64,000 bases of DNA from Caprimulgus europaeus (Eukaryota; Chordata; Aves; Caprimulgiformes; Caprimulgidae), in assembly GCA_907165065.1 (NCBI GenBank), contig OU015541.1, positions 15,993,501 to 16,057,500 of the forward strand, written 5' to 3'. Each line of letters starts with the position of its first letter. The stretch's first letter is position 1. Below the pieces are notes generated by a model, which saw only the letters and a list, made by a program, of their open reading frames with translations, did not search any database and was not told where the DNA came from. Positions 1 to 11,948 of this stretch are shown here, one piece after another. The position numbers and the translations under genes were made by a program.

Positions 1-1040
1 CTGGGGTTGTGCTGTCACTCTGACCCGAGGCTTCGCAGTGTCCTTGGCAGCCTTGGCGCGTACTCCCCTTGGTGCGCCGGGCTCCCTGCTGATGGGGGAG
101 CAGGTCGGGGGTACATCCAGGCTAAAGAAGAGGAGCTGCCCACCAGGCACCTCCATGGCTGCTGCTGAGCTGGTCCTGCAGCCGTGCTCCTGGCTCCTGG
201 CAGGGAGGAGAGGGCTGGGAGCTGCCGGGGCACCAGGGGCGGCAGAGCTGTGCGGGGGGCCGCGGAAGCCGCAGTCTGCCGTGGGCTTTACTGGCCTGCG
301 CCAGTCGGGGCTCTCCTGCAGCATGTGGATACAGATACTGCGTGTTCCTTTATTTAAAGTGGGAAATTAAGTGCTGGGAGTGGGATGGAAGAAATGGGAA
401 AGCTTTGTGGCCACTGGTGCAGTGTGTTCCCTGGACCCCTCATTCCTGTCCTTCCTTGTTGTGTTGCTGGTCCCCAAGCTGGGGCTGGTGAATAAGTGGA
501 AGGAAAACTTGGCACTAACGATGGAGAAATGGCTTGTTGAGATTTGGCAGGTGGTGCAGCTAAGGGTTAATTTGGCCTGTGTGGTGGCCTGGGTTGAATG
601 TCACACCAGAGGTCTGGAAAATGCCACATCAGTGTGACAGGCTTTGCTGATGTGGTGGCAGGAGCTCGAGCTGGTGATGCTCGCGCAGGGCAGGCGAGCG
701 AGTCCCGGTGGTGGGGCACTGCCCTTCGCATGCCCAGTGCGGTGGGTGCTCACGGGCCTGCTGGGTGCCAGCTACGAGGCTGGGCAGGCTTGACCTACCT
801 CCCTGCTCTCTTCCTCGTCTGCATAGGTACTGAGATGCAGAGATTTGTTTTATTTTTCCTCTGGTTTTTACCTTGCTGATGTAGAGGATTAAAATCCACT
901 GCCTGAGGCTTATGAGCAACTGTTTGGAGTGAGACTCTGCCTGCTGATCAGAAGACAACAGACGTGGGCTTGAGAAACCCGTCTTGCTCCTGGCAGCTCC
1001 TGCACACCAGGGCAGCAGGGCAATGGTGTGGGAGGGGGGG
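1..1040. other. Upstream non-coding sequence, CpG-rich at the left edge
   Basis: No supported exon. The first ~310 bases carry about 17 CpGs and may be the fringe of a CpG island lying to the left of the window. The short open frames here have no recognisable domain. Confidence 0.5.
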
Positions 1041-1230
1041 TATGGCTAATGCTGGGTGCATCCCCATGGTGGGGAAGGGGTGTGGGGGATGCTGGGTGCA
1101 TCCCCACGATGGGGAAGGGGTGTTGGGGACGCTGGGTGCATCCCCACGGTGGGGAAGGGGTGTGGGGGACGCTGGGTGCATCCCCATGGTGGGGAAGGGG
1201 TGTGGGGGACGCTGGGTGCATCCCCACTCT
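1041..1230. repeat. 40-bp minisatellite, 4.75 copies
   Basis: Exact 40-bp periodicity starting at 1041, 1081, 1121, 1161 and 1201. The shared core is gctgggtgcatcccca followed by ggggaagggg. Divergence between copies is low. Confidence 0.95.
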
Positions 1231-2700
1231 GCAGATGGCCACCTCTCGACCCTCAGTGCTGCTTGGGAGCTGTGTGGTCCCTTCATTTAGAGTTGTCCAT
1301 GAAGGTGATGAGAGAAATGGGTTTTAGGGTGAGCTCGGAGAGTTTCCCTCTCTTTAGCACCAAGCTGGGGCACCGTGCCTTCGTGTGCGCGCTGGCTGGC
1401 CAGGCATGGCTTTGTGTGTCATGATGTGCCTTCACTGAACGAAACAGAGGTGTTCCCAGCCCTTCTGCAGCTTTCTGTCCCCTCGTGCTTGATCCCTGCT
1501 TGCTGCTGTGCTCGCTGGAGTCTGAGCCAGCCCTGGGTTCTCAGCCCTGTGGCACTGTGCAGCTCTGGAATAGCTGCTGAAGGTCGTTGTGGTTGCGGTC
1601 TCGGGTTCAGAGCTGCATTTGAAAACTCCCCAGAAAGGAGCTATTGCTGCTTTTGCCACGTGAGCTTGTCGTGAGAGTCATGAAGCGCAGCTGACTGACG
1701 CTGCGTTCCCGGGGGCTGCACCCAGGCTCTGTGCTCTCTGCCTTGCGGGGTGTCCCCAGAGCACCCTCTGTGCAGGCAGTGGCACTGTCCCAGGCATCTC
1801 CTGGGGTCTCTGGTGTGGCTGTCGCTTTAGGGCCGAGAACCCGCCTGGGAGGGCTTGGGGGCAGAAATGTTGGTGCTGAGAAGGCTTTTGGAGGGGGAAT
1901 ACTGTGCAGCATCACCCTATTCCTTGTCCTCAGGGCAAGTGGCAAGGCGGTTGTGGCTATTTCTTGCCTGCCTGTTGAAGTCCTGTTGCCTGTGCCCCAG
2001 TGGGGTGATGGAGTTGGGTGTCCTGGGGGGGTGGCTTGGCTGGCAGGATTGCCACTTGCACTGGGTGTCCTTACCAGCAGATCCCTCTGCTCCTCTGGCT
2101 CCACATAGCACACAATTAATTCCCTCCCCCCCCACCACCTTCTTTTTCTAAAGATTAAAACATTTTCAGAACAGAGAAGGGCTTGGGGCACAGCTGTGAC
2201 CCCTGGGGGCTGGCTGTCGGTGCGATGCTCTGCCCAGCCTGCCCTGGACACGCACACCCGCCTCAGGGGTCTTTGCTCCCTGGTTTTGGATTATTCAGAT
2301 GTCTTTGCACGCTCCCTTCTGTCCGTGCTTCCTTCATCCTGCCGTGTGTCCTCCTCAAGGGAGTGGGGCCTGTGTCCCCTTCCCGTCAGGGCCCGGGAGC
2401 AGGGAGGGGGTGCTGGGGCAGCTCTGAAGTGAAGAGCATTTGGCTGCTCAGTAAAGCCTGCGCGGTTGGGATGCTGGAGTCTCGCTGTCCGTAGCCGTGT
2501 GCGCAGAGCTGGGAGGCTGCCTCTGCCTGGGAAGGGAAAATGTACGTTATAGCTGCCTGGCAGCGAGCTCGCGGGCTCCCCAGCCCCCTGCCTCGCTGCT
2601 GCTGCTTCTCTCTTACTAAACTACTGGGTTATTTTTAACTTGGAAAAATTCCAGCCCAAGATTTGCATTCTCTACCCCCAGCGGAGGGCTGGAGGCAGGA
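1231..2700. other. Non-coding stretch without recognised element
   Basis: Unique-looking GC-rich sequence. I see no splice-flanked coding block and no repeat family that I recognise. Confidence 0.4.
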
Positions 2701-3060
2701 TGTGGGGGAGGCACTGCGGAGGGCTGGGAACGCGGCTGCCCGCTCCGGCAGGCCCGGTTCCAGGGGCTCCCCGCAGCTCTGCCTGCCCGGCTCCGCACGC
2801 TCCCCGGGCTGCCAGGCCGCCTCTCCGCTCCACACGGCTGGAGTTCCAGCCCGGATTCCCATGGCGAGCGCGGAGCAGCTGCAGGCACATCCACAAACCC
2901 TGCTGCAGCAGCTGCGGGCAGAGCCGGCTCCGGGCTGCCAGGCTGCTTGCGTGACAGCCGCGGACCGGCGGCTTCGGAGGGGGCTGGACACCTCCACAGA
3001 GCGTCCCCAGAGAAGCTCCCGGGGGATGGAGCGTGCTGTGGAGCAGCCGCTGGGTTGCTG
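2701..3060. promoter_or_regulatory. Candidate CpG island
   Basis: A hand count gives about 31 CpG in 360 bp at roughly two-thirds GC, so observed/expected is near 0.75. It is the densest CpG cluster left of the first coding exon. It could mark a promoter and noncoding first exon of CHD6 or a separate transcript. No TATA box or clear donor was fixed. Confidence 0.45.
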
Positions 3061-6000
3061 TTTTGCCCAGCGGAGGAGGCTTTGCTGGGCCGTGCAGCCC
3101 TCCCCTAATTCAGCTGCCGAGAGCTGCCTGGGAGGAGCCAGGGAGAAAAGTGTCGCTCTTGCACTGTGTTTCTCTTTCCCCCTCCCCTAGCTCTGCCTCT
3201 TCAGTGTTCTGCAGGCAGTTGTTTTGTCAGTGCTCGTCTCCACTGCCGGGATCTCCCGAGGGAGCAGGAACACCCCTCTAAATCCAGTGGCAGGGCAGTG
3301 TCTCTGCAGAGCGCCTTCCCCGTGCAGCCCACAGGAATGTAGTTGCCCGAGTCCCTCTGGATTGCACCACAGACACTCAGGCTTCAAGCTCCGGTAGCTC
3401 TGCCGGCTGAGACGTGTCTGCGCAGCCCTGCCTGGAAACAGGAATTGATAAGGTAGCAAGAACCAAACAGCACCAGGGGACTGCGGATGTCTCTCTTTCT
3501 GCTGCTTGATGCTTTGGAGAAGGGTGTTGGTCGAGCCAAGCGGATGAAGCACGGTGCAGGCCCTGAGTTCTGCTCTCGATCCATCCCAGCCAGACCCGTG
3601 GCTCCTCTCCTGCTGCTCACCTGCCGTGTGGATGCATCAGGTAGGGAGGGTGGCTGGCTGGTGCCTGGGCCGTGCTTGCTGTCTGCCTTGCCAACAGCAA
3701 AGCTGCTGAGGGTGGAGAGTGCTCTGGAGGCCCCTGCCACAGGCAGGTGCTGCCAGGCCCTGGTGACCTCTGCTCCAGCTCGCCTGGGAGAGCCTGCCAG
3801 AGCACATCAGTCCTGGCCTGTCTGCTACTCCGTAGTGCTCCTAGTGATGAGGGCAGGGGTGGCAGGGCAGCAAACCTCTTGGCCAGTCCTTATTTCCCCC
3901 AGCTGCCTTCAGGCAGACACAGGCACCCTTGCTCCTTTGGCAATGGTTTGTGTTTGCTTGCTGAGGCTGGGCCCTTACCCCCAGCACACTGATCCAGCTT
4001 GGCCTGACACGCTTCTGGTCAGCGTGCTGATGCAAGAGGCTCTCCAGGCTGCAGGATGAAGCATGCTGTGAGGTGCTGGTGCTGTTCCTGTGCCTCTGAC
4101 CAGTGCCAAGTGCCAGGACTCGGGGAGTTCCTGCTGGAGCAGCAGCATTAATGCCTCAGCTCTGCAAAACCCTGAAAGGTCTCGTGTGATGCCCGACCCC
4201 GATACAAAAATGCCGTGGCTTGGTGCCATCCCTGCGTGGTAGGAATGCTGCCGACTGCTCTCCCCCTTCCTCGGGGCTGTAAGGTTTGTTGTCAGGGATG
4301 AGACACTGCTCCTCTGTGTCTGAGCCAAGGGCTGCTGCCGTGGTGACAGCAGGTGATGGGGAGCAGAGCAGCTCTCGGGCAACCGGGGCTGGGGCACCAC
4401 CTCTTCCCCCAAAGAGCTGCTTCTGCAGGTTGTGTGGGGCAGTGGGGATGTCCCTGCCACCCCAGAATGGTGTGTACACACAAGGACAGCTGCTGGCACT
4501 GGCATAGGGGTTGGTGGTGTAGGGCAGAAGAAAGACCAGGACCCTTTACTTGTGAGACAATCTCCTGAAAGCTCCTGGTTGCCCCACTGCCCGATGCCCT
4601 TTGTTGCTGCCTTGTGTTTGGCAGGGCTGAGCAGGGCCCTTGTGTGGTGGCTGTGGGAGCTGCCTGTGGGAGCAGCTCTGTGCTGCTGGCAGTGCTGGCT
4701 CCTGCTTTTGGGAGATGTGACTCTTCTCGTCAGTCTGTACTTTGACCTCTGCCAGCCCTTCTCAGGGCAGGCTGGCACATCTTCTGCTACCAGAGCAACA
4801 AGGGTGTGCTGAGCCTCCCCAGCTTCACCTGGGCTGGCTGCAGTCCATGGGCCTGGCTTTCTGCTGGCCTGCAGGCCTGGCAGGAGGATTGGACCCGGCA
4901 CCCCTGGCTGATCTCGTCTTTTCCTTCAAGCTGTGCCCAAGCACGGAGGAGATGCAGCATTTCCCGAGATGCTTCAGAGCAGAGCTGCTTGTCTGAAAAT
5001 CAGGAGTTTGGTGGCATGGCTGTGCAGTTCTCCTCTTTATCTCCCTGCCTTCCTCCTTGTTCTTTGGGGCTGCATACAAAGTGCTGTGCCTTTTTGGAAT
5101 TGGTGTTTTCAAGAGATCCTTTCTGTAATCAGAACTGTAGGAGGGAGGAGAGAGAAGGGCCACGTGGTGTTGAGGAGGTGAGTGAAGCTCCCATCCCTCA
5201 TCTGGAAGTGTCAGTGGACGTCTGCTGGCAGGTGGAGGTCAGACACTTCTCGATGCCTGTCTCAAAGGAGCTGCTTGCAGTGAGACCTTGTCCTTGGCAC
5301 CTTCCCTGAGCCTGTGCTGTGTCTGGGAAGGGGACCTTGGGCTGTGGGGAGCACGGCTGGCACACGGGGTCAGCCCAGAGAGGGTGCTTCTCCAGTGGGG
5401 CTGGTGCCAGCTGGTTTGGGGGATGAGTGGGAACGAGTGGAGCTGGGTGACTGCTCCAGGGTACTTCTGTGTTTGTAATAAGCAGAAGGGCCTCCAGCCT
5501 GAAGTGTGGGGCTCCTGTTCCCCCTGATGAATGTCTTTGCTCAACCACAGAAGGAGTTAATCTTCCAGTCTGCCATGTAGGAAAAGCGGCTGGGAAAGCT
5601 GCTGATCTCTGTGCTCTGTTAGCTCCCGGTGAAGGTGAGCAGCTGAGGCATGGACCCCAGCTCGTGTTTGCAGAGTGGCGTAGGACAGTGGTGTGAGCCT
5701 GCAGTGTCACCCCGTGCTCCCAGTTGGCAGTGTGGGGTTATCTTGGACCAGAAGCAGTTGCTGGAGGGGCTCCTGGCCTCAGCCATGGTGCAAGGCATGC
5801 TGGACCCAGCTGGCTTTGCCTCAGGAGCCGGTGTCAGGGGCTCTTGCTCCTGGCCTGGGACCCGAGTGTCCCAGAGACCTGCTGAGAAGCAAATGCAGTC
5901 TCTTCACTGGGTTTTTATCACTTCATTGAGATGTGGCGTGCGTGTGCAGGGGGCTCAGTGGGTTGGTTGTGTCAGGGAATGCTTGCCATGGCTGTGGTCT

Positions 6001-7257
6001 GAAAATCAGAACGGAGATGTCTCGTGTAGCGGCACACGGCAGCTTGCGAGGAACCGCTTGTGGTCCTGGTGGCTGCGGTCCAAGGCTGCTGCCTGGTTTT
6101 TGCGGTGGCAGCTTTGGAGGGGCTTCAGTGCAGAATTCTTACTTAGAAAGTGAAAAGAGAAGAGTGCAGGTTTCCAGTGTTTCTGGCACATAGGTGGACG
6201 TGCCCACATGCACCTGTGGGTGCCCCTTGTCCTTCAAGAAGGGGCTTGGGAGCACTGCTTGCTCCCGGAATCCCAGCTCCTGTTGCGCTTCATTCTTCCC
6301 TTGGAGAAAACCCCAGGCCCCTTTGTTCATCCTTCTGAAGAGGATCGACAGTCTCTGAGGACCTGGCGGCTGGGTGGTGATTTTTGTTTTAACTGCACAC
6401 ACTGTTTCCTTGCTGCAGCTTATTTCTACAGATAAGATCTGCTCTTTCTCCCCTTTGAAGAAGGAAGCCACCTGCCTCTCGCAGGCAGCTGAACACGGCC
6501 CTGTACTGCAGGGGTGTGCTCTAATAAAGTAAAAATATTCTCATCTGTGCTGTTGTGCTGAATAAGGAGCTTGGACAGATGCCATCAGTTTCTGCAGATG
6601 CTGAGGCCTCTGCTTCCCCTTGTAGCCCCTTTGACTGTTGGTGACACGACCTGGGGGGTGGCAGGGCTGTGCTCACGCCTGTCCCGGGCCAGCTCCGGTG
6701 CCTCGGAGAGGTTGTGAGCTGCGGCGGGTGCAGCTGCACCAAGGGGTGCCTGGAGAAGAGAGGGGGGCACAGGGCCTGGAGAAACCAGGGCAACGGAGCC
6801 GGGAGGTGAAGACAAAGCAAAAGCAGGACGGCGCCCAGAGCTACTGCCTCCCACCGTCCTCGCCACGCTGCAGCTGGGATTTCCCTGCAGGACATGGACG
6901 TTGCTCTTTGGATAAAGGCCATGAATAAAACTTTCTTTCTGAAGTGCCTTGGTGTGTCTGTGACTGAGGGGCTGCTGGAGCCTCTGTTCCTGTTGGGACA
7001 CAGCGCTCGAAGGGATGTCGGTGAAGGTCTGCAGTGGGGGATGCCAGGCTGTGCTCAGGGGTTGAGCCTCCTCTGTCTGAAGTCATCTGTGAGGCCTCTC
7101 TGGTGGCCGTCGTGCGGGTGTCGGGGAGCACACGCAGGAGCTGGGGAGAGGGAAGGGCTGAGGCAAGGCTGGGTGTGTCCCCAGGAGAAGGACGTGGGTA
7201 GCCCCTATCCGTCTCATGTGCCTTACTGGTTTTGGGATCTTCCCAGTTTTTGTGAAC
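3061..7257. other. Non-coding stretch upstream of CHD6
   Basis: No supported protein-coding exon. A candidate poly(A) site lies at 6924. The 308-codon minus-strand open frame at 3975-4901 is proline/serine-rich, has no domain and is best read as chance in GC-rich DNA. Confidence 0.45.
6924..6966 (+). terminator. Candidate polyadenylation site of an unannotated transcript
   Basis: AATAAA at 6924-6929 is followed 22-37 nt later by a GT-rich element (ggtgtgtctgtgactg), the spacing expected of a vertebrate cleavage/polyadenylation site. No host gene is recognised upstream; it would be a non-coding or unknown transcript on the + strand. Confidence 0.4.
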
Positions 7258-7725
7258 TGTGGAATCATTTAGGTTGGAAAAGACCCTTAAGATCGTCAAC
7301 TCCAACTGTTAACCTAACACTTCCCAGTCCAATGCTAAACCAGTCCCGAAGTACCTTGTTTTAAATCCCTCCAGGGATGGTGGATTTAAATCCCCCCTGG
7401 GCAGCCTGTTCCAATACTTGACAACCATTTCCCAATCTCAACTGCCCTGGCCACAACTGGAGCCCATTTCCTCTTGTCCTGTCACTTGTTACTTGGTTGA
7501 ACAGACCCACCCCCACCTCTCTGCACCCTCCTTGCAGGGACTTGGACAGAGCCAGAAGGTCTCCCCTCAGCCTCCTTTTCTCCAGGCTCAGCACCCCCAG
7601 TTCCCTCAGCCGGGAACTCAGCACACTTGTGCTCCAGACCCTTCCCCAGCTCCGTTGCCCTTCTCTGGGTGTGCTACAGCACCTTGACACCTTTCATGTA
7701 GTGAGGATCCCGAAACTGAACCAAA
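7258..7725 (-). mobile_element. CR1-type LINE fragment, 3' part
   Basis: Starts with gaatcatttaggttggaaaa and continues with ccctccagggatgg, cctgggcagcctgttccaat and tctccaggctcagc motifs. These are the reverse complement of the avian CR1 3' region, so the element lies on the minus strand. It is 5'-truncated and diverged, with no intact reverse transcriptase. Confidence 0.92.
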
Positions 7726-8549
7726 GCTTCGTCCCCCTGCACCCTTCCACCAAAGTGCTTGTCCTGTTGGGACGCTGAGCTCTGGCCCTGTGTGGCTGGT
7801 CCCCACCGGTGTGTTCTGTTACGTGGAGGACCCTTTTTGCCAGACACCTTGGTGAGCGCTGAATTTCTGTTAGCCCAGCCTTTTTTTGGGGTATGCTCTG
7901 CAAAATCAAAGTGGGGTTTCAGATGTGAGAGCCCACCAGCAGAGTCTCCTAGGAAGCGAGTAGGACGTCAGTTGAGAACAACGTGGATGGTGCGGACTCC
8001 TCTGGTTGCCTGCTCTTGGGATGCGTCACCTGTGGGCACAGTTGTCTCGTTAGCACACGCTTTGTGTTTCAGCTGGTTGGCAGTGCAGACTGTCTGACTT
8101 GTGGGCCAGTCTAATTACACCTCCTTCCTGCAAGATATGTTTTAATGCAATTCAGTCTTAGGTGGAGGTGAAGATCCTCTGCAGAGTTGGAATAATCCTT
8201 GTCTGGTTCTCGCTGTTCTGCAGTGCACGTCTTTGCAGTGCCTCAGGCTGGCTTCTTTTTAAGGTTTCAACAAGAACGGATGTTGTTTTTGAGGAAAAGG
8301 TTGCAGAAAAAGGCAAAATTTGATCTTTTACCAGTCCTTGTAAAAATTCAGCCAGCCTCAGCAAAGCACCAGCCTCTGAAAACAAACATTTGATTTTTAA
8401 AAATGCTGTTTGTCACTGTGCTCTGTTCCCTGTGCACCTGAGTGAAGGGGGGCAGGAGCCGGTTACCGGGGCTGTCTTTGTGTTACCTCAGATGGAGAAG
8501 TCTGCTCCTCATGCTCCTGCTGAGCCTTAGACAGGGACTCCTGGGCACT
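7726..8549. other. Non-coding stretch between CR1 and the ~150-bp array
   Basis: No exon or named repeat recognised. An AT-richer patch spans about 8130-8420. Confidence 0.4.
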
Positions 8550-10430
8550 GGGCAGGGGAAACATTTCTCCCATCCCAAGTGTCCTGTCAGGCGCCTTCCA
8601 GCCCCACCCTGGGGCAGCTCCCATCCTCCAGCCCTGTCCCTTTTCTCGGGGTGGGCAGACACGGCCCTGAGGCCACGTTGCCACCTGAGACTTCTCCCGG
8701 CGCAGGTCTCCTGACAGCGATTCCTTCTGGCAGCCCTGTCCAGCCCTGCTCTGTCTGCAGCTCCAGGCTTTCTCTCAGGCCCAGCTTTCCCTTTTTGGAG
8801 GAGCTGTAGAGAAGGCTGCTGAGCCATTTTCCAGACCAAAGGTTTCTCTAAGCCCCACTCTCTTTGCAGGCCCCCACTTGGTGTTGGCAGCCCATTTCCA
8901 TCCTTGCTCCAACCGCATCTCTAGGCTTTTCTCTTTCCATCAGTTACCTAACCCTGATTTTGTAGCTGGACCTTTTGACAGGACCTGCTGTACCAAAGAT
9001 GATTCCCAGCCAAGGCCTCTTGGCAACCTAAAATAATCTTTGGCAGCCCTTTTCTAACCCTGTTCCAACTGAAACCCTGGGCTTTCACTTTCTGTTAGCC
9101 TTAACCCTGCTCCTCATTTTCCATCTGCGCCTTGGACATGGAAACCCAGATGAAAGAGTTCTCCCCCCAGGTCTCTTGGCCGGCTCTGCCTGGCTTTGGC
9201 AGCTCCTTTCCAGCCACAGTCCAGCTGCAGCTCTGGGCTTCCTCTCTCTCAGCCCTAACCCTAACCCTGGCTCTAGATCTCATTTTCCTGCAAAACAGCA
9301 GAAAAGGCCCCACAGCCATTGCCCAGATGAAAACTTTGACCCAGCCCAGCTCTCTTGGTAGCCCCTGCTTGGCTGCTGAAGGCCCAGCCCAGGCTCAGCT
9401 CTAAGCTCTCTCTTTCACTCAACCCTAACTTTTACTGTTTGTGCAGAGCTGTAGGGATGACCCCAAACCTGCTGCTTCCCAAAGCTTCCTCTCAGCCCAG
9501 AGCTCTTGACAGCCCTCGCTTACCTTTGGCAGCAGCTTTCCAGCTTCACTCCAGCAGTAACACCAGGCTCCTGCTTCTCAACCCAAACCCCCCTTTGCCT
9601 GCTGGGCTGGGGGGAAGGGCCCCCCAATGATTTCCTGGTGAAAGATGTCTCCCAGCCCAGGTCTCTTGGCAGCCCCTTTCCATCCCCACCCCAATGGTGA
9701 GTGTAGCCTTTCCTGTCCGTCCAGACCCTGACCTGAGGAGCCGTTTGCCAGCTGAGCCGTAGGGAAGGCCTCTGAGCCATTTCCCAGCCCAGAGCTCTTG
9801 GCAGACCTCTCCATTCTGGTGGTCCCTTTCCAGCCCCACACCAGCTCTAGGCTTCCTCCTTCCCTGACCCCTAATGCCAGTTCTCCAGCCCAGCCAGTTC
9901 CCCAGTGAAGGTGTTCTCCCAGGTGAGGCCTCTTGCAGCTCCCGCTTTGCTCGGGTGAACCCTCCCTTGTCCTGCTCTGCTGCACCTCTGGGTTTTCTTT
10001 TTCTCACCCATTGCCCTGATTTTCCTGGGAACTCGTAGAGAAGTGTCCTACCGATTTCCCAGAGCAGGGATCTCTCACAGCCCAGGTCTCTTGGCAGCTG
10101 CCAGGTATTTTTGCAGCCCCTTTCCAGCCCCACTCCAGGTGCAGCTCTGGACTTTGTCTCAGCATTATCCCAGCCCCAGTCTTATGGCTGAACATGGGAC
10201 AAGCTCATCCCTGTGGAAGGTTTCAGCAAACCCAGGTCTTTTAGCAGCCCCCACTTTCTTCTAGTGAGCCCTTTCCAGCCCCTCTGGAACTGCAGCTTTT
10301 GCCTTTCTCTCAGCCATAACCTTCATTTCCCACCTGAACCCCAGACAGGAGCTGCCAGATGAGTCTTCTCCCAGGCCAGGTGTTTGGGCAGCTCCCACCT
10401 GGCTTTGGCAGTGCTTTTTCAGCCCCACTC
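8550..10430. repeat. Diverged tandem array, unit about 150 bp, roughly 12 copies
   Basis: A block like caggtctcttggcagccc recurs near 8703, 8848, 9015, 9169, 9346, 9500, 9656, 9788, 9924, 10083, 10230 and 10375, so spacing is 131-177 bp. Each unit also carries a version of ttccagccccactccag, then a gctctgggctttctctctca block and a ccctaaccctgatttt block in the same order. Copies are strongly diverged. I do not recognise the family. Confidence 0.85.
9253..9268. repeat. Short telomere-like CCCTAA run inside the array
   Basis: ccctaaccctaaccct is 2.7 copies of the vertebrate telomere hexamer. Other units of the array hold single degenerate versions at the equivalent place, so it may be a local expansion rather than a telomere relic. 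Confidence 0.8.
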
Positions 10431-10505
10431 CCCTGGCTGGCCCGGGCACCCGGAACTCTGCCTTCCCCAGGCTTGACAGTAACACAAGAGTTGAGGTTGG
10501 ATGGG

Positions 10506-10958
10506 TGTGGGGGTTTGACCCACAGTGGGACCATGAGGTCCTGCACTCACTCCCCCACCCAGTGAGATGGGATGGGAGACACAACAAAGGGGACACGGGA
10601 TTAGGATGAGGACAGGGAGGGCTCACTCACCAGTGATGGTCATGGGCAAAACAGACTCAACTTGGGGGAGAAAAATCAATTTAATTCCTTGCAAATCATC
10701 TGAGTAGACACAACACCCACATCTGACAGCACCTTCCCCCACCCCTCCCTTCTTCCCGGGCTCCAATCACTTTGCTCCCCATTTCTCTACCTCCCCCCCA
10801 GCAGCACAGGGGACAGGGAATGGGGGTTCACTCAGGTCACCTCTGCTGCTCTTCCTGGCATGGAAGTCCAGGAACAAGATGTTCCAAAGCAGCTTCCCAT
10901 GGAGTCATGGAGCTCTTTGGGCTCAGCTCCCCCCCCTGCCCCTGACACACCAAACACA
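10506..10958 (-). mobile_element. Solo LTR of an avian endogenous retrovirus, internally deleted
   Basis: Begins TGTGGGGGTTTGACCC and ends CCAAACACA (TG...CA ends). It is close to the LTR at 26002-26955 over its first ~420 bp but lacks about 500 bp before the right end. The 5-bp flanks are ATGGG and GTGGG, a target duplication with one mismatch. Orientation is minus because the terminal motif reads as gggtcaaacccccaca on that strand. No retroviral gene is present. Confidence 0.82.
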
Positions 10959-11633
10959 GTGGGGTTCCTTTCCTGCTACCTTAACATTTTAGGTGCAAAT
11001 TTCTGGAATTATTTTTTTTAAGTCAGAAACCAGCTATTTCCAAGCCAAGTGGCTGGGCAGGGATTGTGAGACATGAACCCTCTTCCCTTTCTCCTCTTCC
11101 TTCTCGTTCCCTCTCGGGGGTGGCACAGCAGCCGTGCCTTCTGCTGTCTGCGGGGCTGGGGAAGGGTGTGGATGCAAACACAGCCCGGCTGCTTCTGCCC
11201 AGGTTTGGGCCCAGGCTTTGGGTTCGGGTTCTGGCGTTGCTGCTGGCCTGCAGCATTGCTGGGCAAGGCTTTTCCCACGGAACAGCCCCCTCTTCACAGC
11301 CCTTGTGCAACCTGCAGTGTAGCATCTCTCAGGCTTTTGAGTGCTTCCATCAGTGTCCTTTAAGGAAGGGCAGCCAGGGCCCGTGAGCACCCCAGGCTCC
11401 CGGAGAGGGGGCAGAAGTGCTGCTCTGTGGGGTGGGGGGTGCCCTGCCGTGGAGGCAGCAGTGCCCCAGAGCTGGCATCACACGCTGCTCTAAAGAATGT
11501 CCTCATGGGCACAGCTCATTTTGCAGCCTGTAAAGTAGTTTGGGGCTCTCATACGGCTTTTAGAGGTACCTGCAAAGATGTCTTGGAAAAGGAGCCCAGA
11601 GCAGGTTGCTGAGTGCCTGTGGTGAGGGGTACT
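10959..11633. other. Non-coding stretch
   Basis: No exon or named repeat recognised between the LTR and the 35-bp minisatellite. Confidence 0.4.
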
Positions 11634-11948
11634 GTGACCCGGGCTGTCCCCTCGCAGCGAGGCCAGCAGTGACCCGGGCTGTCCCCTTGCAGCGTGGCCA
11701 GCAGTGACCCAGGCTGTCCCCTCGCAGCGTGGCCAGCAGTGACCCGGGCTGTCCCCTTGCAGCGTGGCCAGCTGTGACCCGGGCTGTCCCCTTGCAGCGT
11801 GGCCAGCAGTGACCCAGGCTGTCCCCTCGCAGCGAGGCCAGCAGTGACCCAGGCTGTCCCCTCGCAGCGTGGCCAGCAGTGACCCGGGCTGTCCCCTCGC
11901 AGCGAGGCCAGCAGTGACCCGGGCTGTCCCCTCGCAGCGTGGCCAGCA
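11634..11948. repeat. 35-bp minisatellite, 9 exact-length copies
   Basis: Nine consecutive 35-bp units (gtgacccgggctgtcccc followed by ttgcagcgtggccagca) with only a few substitutions. Each unit holds a pyrimidine tract followed by gcag, resembling a 3' splice site on the + strand. Confidence 0.97.

Noticed and set aside
9253-9268. Interstitial telomere or fusion relic
   Set aside because: Fewer than three hexamers, and embedded in a tandem unit that carries a similar motif in every copy.
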